Shown here piece after piece: positions 8,225-17,041 of a stretch of 56,002 nucleotides of DNA; the stretch's first letter is position 1, and each line of letters begins with the position of its first letter. The notes beneath the pieces were generated by a model. It searched no databases, was not told the DNA's origin, and was given only the letters and a program-made list of their open reading frames with translations. Where the stretch lies: positions 1-56,002 of the IMG/VR virus record IMGVR_UViG_3300025128_000003; one strand, 5' to 3'. Source of the stretch: a virus. A program made the position numbers and the translations under genes.

Positions 8225-9184
8225 TTACGATCCACCAGCGTTACCGAAGTAACCTCTCCAATCAGACCAACCAAAGCTATAACGCTCTCTGGCCTTGAAG
8301 CGAAGATTACCAGTATCGAAGTCTGGCTCCATCTTCGTCTGAAGTGGCGCTCTAACAAACATCTTAGGTCCGTTAGGAACATTCGTTCTAACAAACCAAG
8401 CATCAGTGTCCGTAAAGCGACGATTGATAAAGCAACCCTTCGGAAGCATCGACATACTCTGAATCGAGTTGACATCGTTCCATCCTGACGGGTTGGTAGC
8501 GGCTTGTGATCCACCAAGAGCGGAAACCGTACCAGACGCAGGAATCAGGGTTGAATTAAGTAGAGAGTTCGACGTTGCCCAGTTATCTGGCGCAACATGC
8601 AGTGAAACTCCCGAACCACCTACAAGAATGCCTCTATCATCCGTAATCTTTTGAATGGCAGTAAGGCCAGCTTCCAACGAAGCAAACGAAAGGTCTGCAG
8701 CAGTTAGGAGGTTGGACTGAGTGCCATCGACAGTCGGATGGGCATTACTGAAAAGAGGCTCACCGTCGCCGCCATGATAGGCAGCAGCATCAGTGAAACC
8801 GTTGTTGAAGATATCAGCAGCTTTAACCTGCTTCGTATTACCCATTGCTCTCGCAAGAGCTTTAGCTCTCAACTTAGCAAAGGTGTCATACAAATTATCT
8901 TCCATAGCTTCTTCCGTTACCGCAAAGGCAAGGGAAATCGTTTCGTTGACATAACGAGCAACATAACTTTCACTTGCTTCATCGTAAGTAACTGCAGCAC
9001 CTTCACCCTTCACAGGTGCAGTGCCGAAGCCTGTGAACAGAACTTCTTCTTCAAAAGCTCTGTCTGAGTTTTCAACCTCAAAAAGAGGTTCATGCTCATT
9101 ATCGACTTCTCCATATTCTAGTCCAAATACAGCATTCAGACCGGGGAGAAGTTCTTTTGCAATACTAGCTCTATTAATAGCCAT
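8225..9184 (-). CDS. Major capsid protein, Mu gpT-like
   Basis: 319 residues, the usual size for HK97-fold capsid proteins. Recognisable stretches are VARYVNETISLAFAVTEEAM (N-arm/spine region), ARAMGNTKQVKAADIFNNGF and PLFSNAHPTVDG, which are characteristic of the Mu gpT-type major head subunit. No cleaved N-terminal prodomain is evident, and scaffolding is supplied by a separate gene at 10323. Codon use looks more GC-rich than its neighbours, as expected for the most highly expressed gene. A hairpin follows the stop. Confidence 0.88.
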   Translation of the reverse strand: MAINRASIAKELLPGLNAVFGLEYGEVDNEHEPLFEVENSDRAFEEEVLFTGFGTAPVKGEGAAVTYDEASESYVARYVNETISLAFAVTEEAMEDNLYDTFAKLRAKALARAMGNTKQVKAADIFNNGFTDAAAYHGGDGEPLFSNAHPTVDGTQSNLLTAADLSFASLEAGLTAIQKITDDRGILVGGSGVSLHVAPDNWATSNSLLNSTLIPASGTVSALGGSQAATNPSGWNDVNSIQSMSMLPKGCFINRRFTDTDAWFVRTNVPNGPKMFVRAPLQTKMEPDFDTGNLRFKARERYSFGWSDWRGYFGNAGGS

Positions 9185-9200
9185 GATTCAAACTCCCCTA

Positions 9201-9782
9201 TTAAATGCCTGATGGTGAGGACAACTTAGCGTCCACATGCTTAACGATACGAACTTCCAGAACTGGGAAGGCTCTTTCCGTAGCAATAGTAATATCATTG
9301 CCCGGCTCATCAAGAACACCAATAGCTCTTACAGGAAGAATAGTGGTATTTCTTGTAGCCGCTTTAACACCAAAACCAGACTGTCCGGTAAAAGTGCTAC
9401 CCGTTCCAAGAGTAAGACCGAAGTTCACCGTATTAATATCCCCCGAAGATACCGAAGCATCTGCTTGAATAAAATAGGTGGACGATGGACTCGTATCAAC
9501 AAAAGCTTTAATATCAGTAGCACTCGTATTAGCGGGCCAATACTTGCTATATTTGGGTTCCCCGTTCGCTACATAGTGGCACCCCATGAAAACACCGTCA
9601 GCAAAGTCGGCGTCTGCAGAGACAGGTTCTACATTTCCAAGGCTCGTCTTGATTAGATCACCACAGAACATGCTTCTTGCATCACCAGATGCAATCGGCA
9701 GTTCATCGAAACCTGTGGAGTTAGTACCAGAACCACGTTTGCGGGCAGGAAGGAAACCTCTAAGGTTTTTAGTAGTAGACAT
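9201..9782 (-). CDS. Capsid decoration-like protein
   Basis: 193 residues, immediately upstream of the capsid gene in transcription order. The pattern ASGDARSMFCGDLIKTS, GVFMGCHYV and RAIGVLDEPGNDI resembles a beta-rich family found next to capsid genes in many marine phages, usually annotated as structural. Like the capsid gene it is comparatively GC-rich. Probable head decoration or stabilising protein. Confidence 0.6.
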   Translation of the reverse strand: MSTTKNLRGFLPARKRGSGTNSTGFDELPIASGDARSMFCGDLIKTSLGNVEPVSADADFADGVFMGCHYVANGEPKYSKYWPANTSATDIKAFVDTSPSSTYFIQADASVSSGDINTVNFGLTLGTGSTFTGQSGFGVKAATRNTTILPVRAIGVLDEPGNDITIATERAFPVLEVRIVKHVDAKLSSPSGI

Positions 9783-9821
9783 AATGTCACTCCTCTCTGA
9801 TTATCCCATGACCCACACTAA

Positions 9822-10319
9822 CTATTCTTGGAAGTTTGGTCTTCGCCCTCTAGTTACTGTGGACCTACTGTTATTACTAATAGGCATTCTAGAATCAGAG
9901 GCATTCTCCAGTTGTGCATTAACTGCATTCATCAACTGCTGACTCTTATTCTCATAATACCTTTTACGAGCTTCTAGCTTACCTGTTGGCATCTTAGCCA
10001 ACGCTAAATCCCCACGACAGACTGTTCCGCTATATCGCCCATTCTCCTGTACGACTGAAGATATTGCCATCTCTGGAACTTCTTCTGGAGTAACCCATGT
10101 CCATCCTTCTGCCATTTTCTTACCAACATTCTGGTAGTCATCTGCGCCTTTTAGATGTATACGAATCCAACGTAGTGACATTCCTTCGTTTGCCATTCTA
10201 TTCATGACTTGATCTGGAATGTCTAGCGCATTAGGCTCTTCATATGTCCATTCGGTTTCTTCTCTAGTTTTCTGTTCTCTTGTACTGGCTGAACGTACCT
10301 CGCTCTTCCGTGTGTTCAT
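9822..10319 (-). CDS. Conserved head-module protein, unknown
   Basis: 165 residues between scaffold and decoration genes. The central segment RWIRIHLKGADDYQNVGKKM, then EGWTWVTPEEVPEM, is recalled as a conserved block in marine podophages. The N-terminus is charged and the C-terminal 60 residues look helical and Asn/Arg-rich (RKRYYENKSQQLMNAVNAQL). Probably involved in head assembly; no function is known to me. Confidence 0.55.
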   Translation of the reverse strand: MNTRKSEVRSASTREQKTREETEWTYEEPNALDIPDQVMNRMANEGMSLRWIRIHLKGADDYQNVGKKMAEGWTWVTPEEVPEMAISSVVQENGRYSGTVCRGDLALAKMPTGKLEARKRYYENKSQQLMNAVNAQLENASDSRMPISNNSRSTVTRGRRPNFQE

Positions 10320-10322
10320 GTC

Positions 10323-11294
10323 TTAACTCCCTCGGCCAAATGTTATGTCTGTGTAATCACCATCTGAACTATCAACTTTTAATTTTTCAGCGGCATATAC
10401 TTCAAGTGGAATATTCCATTTATTTGCAAGTCGAACATCTTCTTGTGAAAGTTTAATCTTCTTGCTAGATGTTGCTGGCGACCGGGAAGCTCCAGCGACC
10501 ACTTGAGCAGCAGGTGCCGTCTGCTGCGAACGATTATCTTCACTCACCTCTTGGTCAGTAAACTTGTGTGGAAATTCAGTTCGTAGTCTACGATTAATTT
10601 CCGTATAAAAATCTTCTTCGTCAGGATCGTATCCCATTTGCTTTAGCTCTGCATCAATAGCAAGGGCTGAAGCTGTCATAACACTATCCTTACCAAACCA
10701 TTCATTTTCTGCCGCCCATTCTTCTGCTCTAGGATCAGGAGTTCTTTGAGCGGGTTGTTGCTGTTGTGGTTGTTCTGCTTGTTTCTTAGCTTCTTCTTCT
10801 TTTGCTTTAGTATAATTATCTAGAGCAGCTTTTTGCTTACTCAAGTTATCTAAATCAAGTTGACTTCTTTGAAGAACTTCTAGTGTTTGAAGAACTTTTT
10901 CTCCGTCACCAGAATTATAAGCATCTAGATATGCAGACTTAGCCAACGCAACTTTATCATTTAACTGTTGCTCACTCATATTTGTAGTTGTTTTTTGAGT
11001 GTCAACAAAACTTTGTTCTTGGCTCGAAAGTCTTTCTTGTAGTTCTTTCTTTTCTTGTAGCAAAGCCTCTATTTGTTCTTCTCGTTCTTTACGCTGCTTT
11101 ACTAATTGCCTAATTCTTTTTTGTGCGCCATTCGTTTCAATACCGTCAAGCTCTTTTATTTCTTCTTTCTTAGGAGCTTCTGCTTTAACTTCAGGCTCTG
11201 CTTGTTTTGCAGGAGGTGGAGTATCTTCTTCAATTTCATACTCTACCTTTTCTGGGATAGTAACGTCACCCCATTCGTCATTATTTTCTTCCAT
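10323..11294 (-). CDS. Scaffolding protein
   Basis: 323 residues, acidic N-terminus (MEENNDEWGD, EIEEDTPPP), then a long charged helical/coiled-coil region (residues ~60-180, QKRIRQLVKQRKEREEQIEA) and a basic C-terminal helix (KKIKLSQEDVRLANKWNI). This composition and its place just before the capsid gene are standard for podophage scaffolds, which guide procapsid assembly and then exit. A dedicated promoter lies 53-81 bp upstream of the start. Confidence 0.8.
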   Translation of the reverse strand: MEENNDEWGDVTIPEKVEYEIEEDTPPPAKQAEPEVKAEAPKKEEIKELDGIETNGAQKRIRQLVKQRKEREEQIEALLQEKKELQERLSSQEQSFVDTQKTTTNMSEQQLNDKVALAKSAYLDAYNSGDGEKVLQTLEVLQRSQLDLDNLSKQKAALDNYTKAKEEEAKKQAEQPQQQQPAQRTPDPRAEEWAAENEWFGKDSVMTASALAIDAELKQMGYDPDEEDFYTEINRRLRTEFPHKFTDQEVSEDNRSQQTAPAAQVVAGASRSPATSSKKIKLSQEDVRLANKWNIPLEVYAAEKLKVDSSDGDYTDITFGRGS

Positions 11295-11346
11295 TTACTT
11301 TCTTTCCTTTCGGCTGATTCGACACAGACGTTTTACGAATAACTAT

Positions 11347-11375
11347 ATTATACACTATTTTTTGCGTTTAGGCAA
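11347..11375 (-). promoter_or_regulatory. Sigma70-like promoter before the scaffold gene
   Basis: On the minus strand: TTGCCT (11375-11370), a 17-bp spacer ending TAGTG, then TATAAT (11352-11347). Predicted start is near 11340, about 45 nt before the scaffold ATG. It shares the spacer end and -10 context with promoters at 14851 and 16591. Confidence 0.75.
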
Positions 11376-11379
11376 CCCC

Positions 11380-11802
11380 TTAGTTAGATAAATTAAATGT
11401 AGGGTCTAAATCCTTTGGGTTTTCTACCTTTAGCATAATTTGATCGTCATACAAAAGAATAAGCTTTACTCCTTTATAAATCATTTTTACACCAGCATGC
11501 TTACCATAACACACATAGTCACCCGGCTCACACCAAGCACCTGTAGAAAACTTTTCTTTATCTTCGTAGGCAAGCTCACCCACAGCCAAAACTTTACCTA
11601 CCGTAGTAAGATATGTCATATCATCTACTGTAGAGTCAGGCAAAAGAATACCACCCTTTGTTTTTGATTTAATAGATACTGGACGAATTAAAATATTAAA
11701 ACCGGGAATTGTAGGTAGAGGTGAGGGATCAGCTACATCATCTTCATTGCCGCTAATCCATTGATCATTTTTAATTGCTTTATTCAAAGCAGCTTGCTGC
11801 AT
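11380..11802 (-). CDS. GroES-like co-chaperonin
   Basis: 140 residues. Residues ~30-130 follow the Cpn10 order: GFNILIRPVS, then KTKGGILLPDSTVDD, GKVLAVGELAYEDKE, GDYVCYGKHAGVKM and LLYDDQIMLKV. This matches the GroES beta-barrel with its mobile loop near GGILLP. Phage co-chaperonins such as T4 gp31 replace GroES so that host GroEL can fold the capsid protein, and this gene lies just upstream of scaffold and capsid. No GroEL gene was found. An ~30-residue acidic N-terminal extension is unusual for GroES. Confidence 0.8.
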   Translation of the reverse strand: MQQAALNKAIKNDQWISGNEDDVADPSPLPTIPGFNILIRPVSIKSKTKGGILLPDSTVDDMTYLTTVGKVLAVGELAYEDKEKFSTGAWCEPGDYVCYGKHAGVKMIYKGVKLILLYDDQIMLKVENPKDLDPTFNLSN

Positions 11803-11804
11803 GG

Positions 11805-11999
11805 TTATTCTCCTTCTTCATCATGATATCTTGTTTTTACAATTTTGGTTAAATCATTTCTGGCCCATGCTAACCCTTGATAAAACCCTACTAATTCCCT
11901 ATAACTTGCGTAGTCGCTAACTCCATTTTCTGCTAGGTTTGTCTTTATATGATCCATCTGTTCATTTAAAGATACTACAATTTCGTCCCATAAATTCAT
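11805..11999 (-). CDS. Small hypothetical protein, 64 residues
   Basis: The start at 11999 (MNLWDEIVVSLNEQ) overlaps the stop of the 35-residue membrane peptide in TAATG, and is preferred to an upstream in-frame start. The sequence is helical and charged, ending RYHDEEGE. The segment YRELVGFYQGLAWARNDL resembles small podophage head-module proteins seen between portal and scaffold. Function unknown. Confidence 0.6.
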   Translation of the reverse strand: MNLWDEIVVSLNEQMDHIKTNLAENGVSDYASYRELVGFYQGLAWARNDLTKIVKTRYHDEEGE

Positions 12000-12106
12000 T
12001 AGAAAATTACAGCCCCTACTATAACACCAATAATTGCAGCACAAATTGTTTTAATACAAATACTACATTTACATTTTCCAAACATAGATTTTATTTTTTC
12101 TTTCAT
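11999..12106 (-). CDS. 35-residue membrane peptide
   Basis: MKEKIKSMFGKCKCSICIK, then one C-terminal hydrophobic helix (ICAAIIGVIVGAVIF). A good ribosome binding site (AAAGGAGAGT) precedes the ATG. Four cysteines cluster before the helix (CKCSIC...IC). It lies between portal and a small head gene. Function unknown; its size and single helix would allow a small membrane-acting role. Confidence 0.55.
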   Translation of the reverse strand: MKEKIKSMFGKCKCSICIKTICAAIIGVIVGAVIF

Positions 12107-12107
12107 A

Positions 12108-14666
12108 CTACTCTCCTTTACTTATAGCAGTTTCAATAACTTTCATTAAAGCTCTTAATCCTTCTATATTTTCTGTAGATTCTCTTCCTTCTGATATCTG
12201 TGTTAGTTTACCAAGAAGGTCCATAGCTTTTAGTTGTTGAGCATTTTGTAGTCGAGCTTCTTCAGTTGCAGCATCTACAAGAGTATCTACAGCTTTCATT
12301 GTTTGTTTATTAATTCTGTCTTTTTCTTTTTCTTCAGATTTAATTAATTGTTGCTGTCCATCTTGTATTGCTTTAAGTGCAACTTCTGTTTCTTCAATGT
12401 CAAGTTCTCTATTTTTAAGAGAAGCCTCTGAAGCATTCTTCATAGTATCAAGTTGAAGTTTTTGTTGTTCAATCTGCAATCTTGCTTTTTCAAGATCAAC
12501 CATTTGTGCTTCAGGACTTTGTTGCTGACCCATAGCTTGGTTAGCATTTTGAACTTGAGATGCCGCTTGAGCCATAGCAACTTCCATAATATTAGGCATT
12601 TGTTGTTGCTCTGGTGGCAGGTTACCCACAATATTTTGTGCAACTCCAGTTACCTGCTCTTGATACTTCATAATAATATGTTCTTGAATATTTGATTGCA
12701 ACACAGGTACAACTCGTTGCATTGCTGGATTCTTTCCATTCATTGGGTCTTGCAGGAAAGCCATCTTTACTTGAATATGAGCATCATGATTTTGACCGGG
12801 GAAAGCTGCAATTGGTAGTCCTCTTGTAGCTGCCGCAATATCAGATAAAGGGTCAAGCGGTTTAGGTTCTTTCTTAGGAGGTAATATTTGATCTAGATTT
12901 GGCATATTTGCCGCATCAAGAATTGTTCTGTTTAGTGCTTCTAGGTTGAACATACCGGGAGGAGATTGCTGGGCTAATTGTAGTGCCATCTGAGCCAACA
13001 TCATCCGGTGAGCATTTGACGGGATGTTTGGATCACTAACAGGAATAACATCTATTCTACCATCAAAATCTCTTTTGAGAATTTTCTGGGACATGCCCGG
13101 TACATCAAAAGGATATTCATTTGGCAAATAGTCGTAGTTTATTTTTGCTAGTATCTTAAACTCATCTTTCTGAGACTTGTGAAGTCTTTTGTGGATTGCA
13201 CTAAAGAACTTACTAGACGCTTCAAGAAGAGCCATCGTTGTACCCACAGGCCCATATGAAGAAGCATCTGATACAACCTGTTCGGTACTATCAGCAAACT
13301 TCTGTCCTGTGGCTGTAACAAAGTTTAGCATCTGGAACAGGGTCGAGGAAGGCTCCTTATATGGCAAAGGAACAATAGACTTAGAAAGGTCCATACCAGT
13401 TGCTTCAACTTCTTTGAACTCGCCCGGTGCAATTGGATCGTTATCACCAACAATCCTCACACCCTTTGCTTTAAATCCTCCCGGTAAGTTCGAGAACTGA
13501 CCCGCATCAACCAAGGCTCTCATAGCTGCAGTTGCAGTCAGTGTAAGATTGCCAAGGAAATGGATCAGCCCTAACCCATAGAAACCAAAGCCCGGTACAA
13601 AGCGATAATGCACAAAATGCATAATCTTTTCTCTTGTAGGATCATCAGGTCGATAGTTTCTACGAATACTTAGTATCTGACGAGACTGCTCTTCAACAGT
13701 AACAATATAAGGAAGAGCAACACCTTCAGAATATTCTGGATCAGACTCAAGTTCTAAATAACAATGTTGTTCAAGCAAAACATATTGTGGATCATCTTCA
13801 CCTGTTTGGGACATTCCCATAACAGTATCAATCTTAGATGATATAGGTGTAGGACTTGGGACATATGCATCTGGCAACTCAATATCCAAATACATTCCAG
13901 AACGAATCTCTCTCATTAAATCATGCGGACTTCTATAAATAATATGAGTGTATCTATCTGCTTTTCTTAGATCACTAGCATAGTATGATACATAGAATTG
14001 ATCAATAGGAACAAACTCTGCTACAGGTCTTTCAAGTGATGCATCATAGTAAACTTTTTTAAATGCGGACCCAATCAACGGCAGATGGAACAACATCCGC
14101 TCAAACTCATCAAAGTATTCAGGCATTTGCTCTGTAAGCTGATAGTTCATAAACTCTTGAACTCTTTGAGCCTGTTGATCTTTTTGAAAGTTACTTGTTC
14201 CTAGAACTTGAGACTTAACTGGTCCTGCAGGTGGGAACAATTCAGAAATAGCTTTTGATTGAAACTTAACAGCAGACTCTACCAACAAAGGATGCACAGC
14301 AGTACAGGCACCCTCAAATGGTTCTGATGTATCTTCAAGCTTTAATCCAAGAAGATCAAAGCCTCTTTCAAACATTGATTCCCATTCTGATCTTGAATTT
14401 AAATCAGCATCATATCTATCATATACACCTTCAGCTATTCTTACTAAGTCAAAATCTTCTATATCTTCTGCAAGATTTTCAAACCATTCTTTAATATCTG
14501 TCTTTTCTTCATATTCAAATTCATTTTCAAAACTAACAACAACACCACCATCCTCTTCAATATCAAAGGATACTGTTTCACCAATTTCAATATTGGCTCC
14601 CTGATCTGGTATCTGAATAACTTCAGCAGATGGTATCTTATCGTATGGATTTCTTTCAGTCGCCAT
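12108..14666 (-). CDS. Portal protein, P22-like
   Basis: 852 residues. Landmarks: SRSEWESMFERGFDLLGL, VHPLLVESAVKFQSKAISEL, HRMMLAQMALQLAQQSPP and a long C-terminal coiled coil (residues ~690-840, QIEQQKLQLDTMKNASEASL). This is the P22-type podophage portal pattern, with a large core and long helical barrel, and fits its place after TerL. It forms the dodecameric DNA channel and terminase dock. A weak AAGGAT ribosome binding site precedes the ATG. Confidence 0.85.
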   Translation of the reverse strand: MATERNPYDKIPSAEVIQIPDQGANIEIGETVSFDIEEDGGVVVSFENEFEYEEKTDIKEWFENLAEDIEDFDLVRIAEGVYDRYDADLNSRSEWESMFERGFDLLGLKLEDTSEPFEGACTAVHPLLVESAVKFQSKAISELFPPAGPVKSQVLGTSNFQKDQQAQRVQEFMNYQLTEQMPEYFDEFERMLFHLPLIGSAFKKVYYDASLERPVAEFVPIDQFYVSYYASDLRKADRYTHIIYRSPHDLMREIRSGMYLDIELPDAYVPSPTPISSKIDTVMGMSQTGEDDPQYVLLEQHCYLELESDPEYSEGVALPYIVTVEEQSRQILSIRRNYRPDDPTREKIMHFVHYRFVPGFGFYGLGLIHFLGNLTLTATAAMRALVDAGQFSNLPGGFKAKGVRIVGDNDPIAPGEFKEVEATGMDLSKSIVPLPYKEPSSTLFQMLNFVTATGQKFADSTEQVVSDASSYGPVGTTMALLEASSKFFSAIHKRLHKSQKDEFKILAKINYDYLPNEYPFDVPGMSQKILKRDFDGRIDVIPVSDPNIPSNAHRMMLAQMALQLAQQSPPGMFNLEALNRTILDAANMPNLDQILPPKKEPKPLDPLSDIAAATRGLPIAAFPGQNHDAHIQVKMAFLQDPMNGKNPAMQRVVPVLQSNIQEHIIMKYQEQVTGVAQNIVGNLPPEQQQMPNIMEVAMAQAASQVQNANQAMGQQQSPEAQMVDLEKARLQIEQQKLQLDTMKNASEASLKNRELDIEETEVALKAIQDGQQQLIKSEEKEKDRINKQTMKAVDTLVDAATEEARLQNAQQLKAMDLLGKLTQISEGRESTENIEGLRALMKVIETAISKGE

Positions 14667-14844
14667 TTTTATAAGTATCCTTAAACTTTAAATAGATATG
14701 TTGTGATAAATCTTTTGCATATTTATTCCATCTACCCCTACACATTTCAGATATGGAACAAGTACAGTCTTTCTTTTTACATCGATAATCTTCATATTTG
14801 GGTCGGATTAAAGAATAATTAATATTATTTTCAAATTGAAACAT
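14656..14844 (-). CDS. Small cysteine-containing protein, possibly leaderless
   Basis: 62 residues with a cluster KKKDCTCSISEMCRGRW that could bind metal. The ATG at 14844 falls at the predicted +1 of the promoter at 14851-14879, so the mRNA would be leaderless, or this frame is only a leader of the portal transcript. It overlaps the portal start by 11 nt. No family recognised. Confidence 0.5.
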   Translation of the reverse strand: MFQFENNINYSLIRPKYEDYRCKKKDCTCSISEMCRGRWNKYAKDLSQHIYLKFKDTYKNGD

Positions 14845-14850
14845 GGCACT

Positions 14851-14879
14851 ATTATATCACTAAAAATCTCTTTATGCAA
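14851..14879 (-). promoter_or_regulatory. Sigma70-like promoter before the portal region
   Basis: Minus strand: TTGCAT (14879-14874), 17-bp spacer ending TAGTGA, TATAAT (14856-14851), followed by AGTGCC. Same architecture as the promoters at 11347 and 16591. Confidence 0.75.
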
Positions 14880-14934
14880 CCCTTATCTTGAAATAAATAC
14901 ATAATCAGCTACAGTTGTACCCGCTAACTCTATA

Positions 14935-16500
14935 TTAAGTCCTCCAATATCCTACTCTTTTTTGACGCCGGGGGTTTACATCATCTTCCCAGTTTGGATC
15001 ATCTGGATGTCCTAGCCGCCATGACTCCTTCATGTAATGCACAGCCATAACAAGAGCATCTACTTGGTCATCATGACGCCCATGCGGAAATGTAATAAGT
15101 TCCTCCATTAATTCGTCTGCCCATCGCTTATTAGATGGTAGCCAAACTCGTCCAGACTCCAGCATAGGACTAGCTGCATACACTCTAGATACCTTGTCCT
15201 TATCTGGTGTGTACTCCATTACAGGCAAACCACTACGTCTTAAATCCTGTATCAGAGATTGACCACTTGCTTTCTTTTCAATAATACAAACATCAGGTCT
15301 GTACTCATTATATAGTTCCTGTGATATCCTTCTCAAATCAGGATATTCAAACTTACCTCTTGTACTTCCTAACAAAATAAGATTACTTCCCCAAAGCTCC
15401 CGCCCATCATAGTCTTCTTCAGGCATGTCAAATATTCCCCATGTCTGAATAACTGTGAAGTCAGCAGTTGTCTTTGTAGAAAAGGCTGTATCAAATGTTT
15501 GAATAATAAAGTCACAGGACGGCGGGTCATCATAATCCCACCGTTCAACCCACCTCTTTTTTATAATCCCACCTTCTTCTGGTGTAGGATTCTGCATATA
15601 TAATGATTCCCAATACCTTGAACCATTGCTTGCAATAATCTCTTCTTCATCTACTCGTAATACTTCGTCGGGTTTCCATTCAGGAAAATAAGAACTACCT
15701 ACAGGTAAATCAAGTAACTCTGAAGCTTCTTCGTCAATCCAAGCAGGTATCTTTACAACCTCCCAAGGATATGTACTTTCCATATCCATTACTTCTTCCT
15801 GCTTCAGTAACCATCCACATAAATCATCATGATGGTATCTTGTGTTAATAATCACTATAGAACCACCGGGCATAATACGAGTACGCAAACCAGCAGGATA
15901 CCATTCTTTAATATACCTACGACCAGCTTCTGAAAAGCTGTCCTCTTCCGACATAGCATCATCCAAGATTGCTATATGCGCTCCCCGTCCTGCAATCTGT
16001 GATCGAACACCAGCAGCATAGTATGTACCATTAAGATTTGTTTTCCATTTACCCGCCGCCCGTACATCACTCCGTAATGTAACACCGGGAAAAATATCTT
16101 GGAACTGTTCTGTGTTTACAATATCTCTTACAGACCTACCGAAGTCTGAGGCAAGTTGATCACTATGAGATATCGTCAGTATCTCATGTTGAGGATTATT
16201 ACCTATATACCATGCTGGAAATATCTTGGAACAAATGACTGACTTGCTACTACGAGGTGGTAAAAAGACCATTAACCTTTTGATCTCACCATCCTGAACC
16301 TTTTGAAGTTTGTCAGAGAGAATTTTAATATGTCTCCCCATCTTCCAATCAGACACAACTGTAGGGGCAACAAGACGAACAAAGGAAATAAAGTCCATCT
16401 TACTTGTTTGTAACACAAGATCATCTAGAAATGTACTTAGTGTCGCTAGTGTATCTATAGAGTTCTCTATAGATTCTTCCATACCTTCTTCTAAACTCAT
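14935..16500 (-). CDS. terL: Terminase large subunit
   Basis: 521 residues. ATPase: Walker A-like FLPPRSSKSVICSK near residue 80 and Walker B AILDDAMSEED near residue 175. The C-terminal nuclease shows acidic clusters at IQTFDTAFS and HGRHDDQVDAL. It cuts concatemers and drives packaging through the portal. Walker A has Ser where most families have Gly (usually G-K-S/T), a noteworthy variant. It is the first late gene; the small subunit is on the opposite strand at 39052. Confidence 0.9.
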   Translation of the reverse strand: MSLEEGMEESIENSIDTLATLSTFLDDLVLQTSKMDFISFVRLVAPTVVSDWKMGRHIKILSDKLQKVQDGEIKRLMVFLPPRSSKSVICSKIFPAWYIGNNPQHEILTISHSDQLASDFGRSVRDIVNTEQFQDIFPGVTLRSDVRAAGKWKTNLNGTYYAAGVRSQIAGRGAHIAILDDAMSEEDSFSEAGRRYIKEWYPAGLRTRIMPGGSIVIINTRYHHDDLCGWLLKQEEVMDMESTYPWEVVKIPAWIDEEASELLDLPVGSSYFPEWKPDEVLRVDEEEIIASNGSRYWESLYMQNPTPEEGGIIKKRWVERWDYDDPPSCDFIIQTFDTAFSTKTTADFTVIQTWGIFDMPEEDYDGRELWGSNLILLGSTRGKFEYPDLRRISQELYNEYRPDVCIIEKKASGQSLIQDLRRSGLPVMEYTPDKDKVSRVYAASPMLESGRVWLPSNKRWADELMEELITFPHGRHDDQVDALVMAVHYMKESWRLGHPDDPNWEDDVNPRRQKRVGYWRT

Positions 16501-16590
16501 ATTTAACCTTTTGTTATTGTTATTAAAATTAATTATTAAAGTTATTATTTAAAATATGTTTGTTCTGTTTCTCTGTAATCTGTATAGACT

Positions 16591-16619
16591 ATTATACACT
16601 ATTTTTAAATACTATGCAA
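16591..16619 (-). promoter_or_regulatory. Sigma70-like promoter before terL
   Basis: Minus strand: TTGCAT (16619-16614), 17-bp spacer ending TAGTG, TATAAT (16596-16591). Predicted start is near 16584, leaving an 84-nt leader before terL. Confidence 0.75.
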
Positions 16620-16758
16620 GCCCCCGATTAAAAAAAATTATAGGTGTGATATTAATGCAACAATATCCTTGATGAGTTACCTTGGTATTTTTGGTAAATA
16701 TTTGAGGGGTCTGTTTTATATATATACACATGCATGCGTTTTTGCGGGTGGGGGTCTA

Positions 16759-16777
16759 CAAAGTCTTTTAGACTTTG
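16759..16777. other. Perfect 7-bp hairpin
   Basis: CAAAGTC and GACTTTG flank a TTTTA loop. It lies in the control region upstream of the first bulged hairpin and could be an early terminator-like or replication element. Confidence 0.5.
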
Positions 16778-16857
16778 ACAGTCTGGCAAAAAAGAATGCT
16801 TTTTCTTTGAAAAAAACTACAAAGTTCTCTGTAAATCTGTAAGATTTAGCTTGACTG

Positions 16858-16871
16858 TGACATTTTAGTCA
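16858..16871. promoter_or_regulatory. Short inverted repeat TGAC-N6-GTCA
   Basis: A weaker relative of the 16972-16987 palindrome; both contain TGACATTT. It may be a second operator half-site. Low certainty. Confidence 0.3.
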
Positions 16872-16883
16872 TAGACTAAGAGT

Positions 16884-16935
16884 TTATTTATTACTCTCTA
16901 CTTAGCTTTCTTTGAAAGCAGAGAGTGATAAATAA
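16884..16935 (+). repeat. Bulged hairpin element A
   Basis: Basal stem of 16 bp (16884-16899 with 16920-16935, one T-G pair at step 9), a 5' bulge ACTTA (16900-16904), a 6-bp apical stem GCTTTC/GAAAGC and loop TTT. No gene clearly starts after it before element B. Same bulge as element G. Confidence 0.75.
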
Positions 16936-16971
16936 CTTATAAAACAATAGGTTATCGACAATCTGTTTGGT

Positions 16972-16987
16972 GTGACATTTATGTCAC
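16972..16987. promoter_or_regulatory. Perfect 16-bp palindrome, operator candidate
   Basis: GTGACAT-TT-ATGTCAC, dyad-symmetric, between hairpins A and B in the early control region. It could be a repressor or activator site on the early transcription unit. No matching regulator was identified. Confidence 0.45.
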
Positions 16988-17041
16988 TGCTGATGAAAAT
17001 CGACCAGCCCTTGATGAAGGGCTTGACAAGCTATGATGAAC

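Noticed and set aside
12440-12695. Frames opposite and within the portal C-terminus
   Set aside because: Shadow frames created by the Gln/Ala-rich coiled coil.
16637-16660. Further minus-strand promoter (TTGCAT...TATAAT)
   Set aside because: The spacing is 12 bp, too short for a sigma70 promoter.
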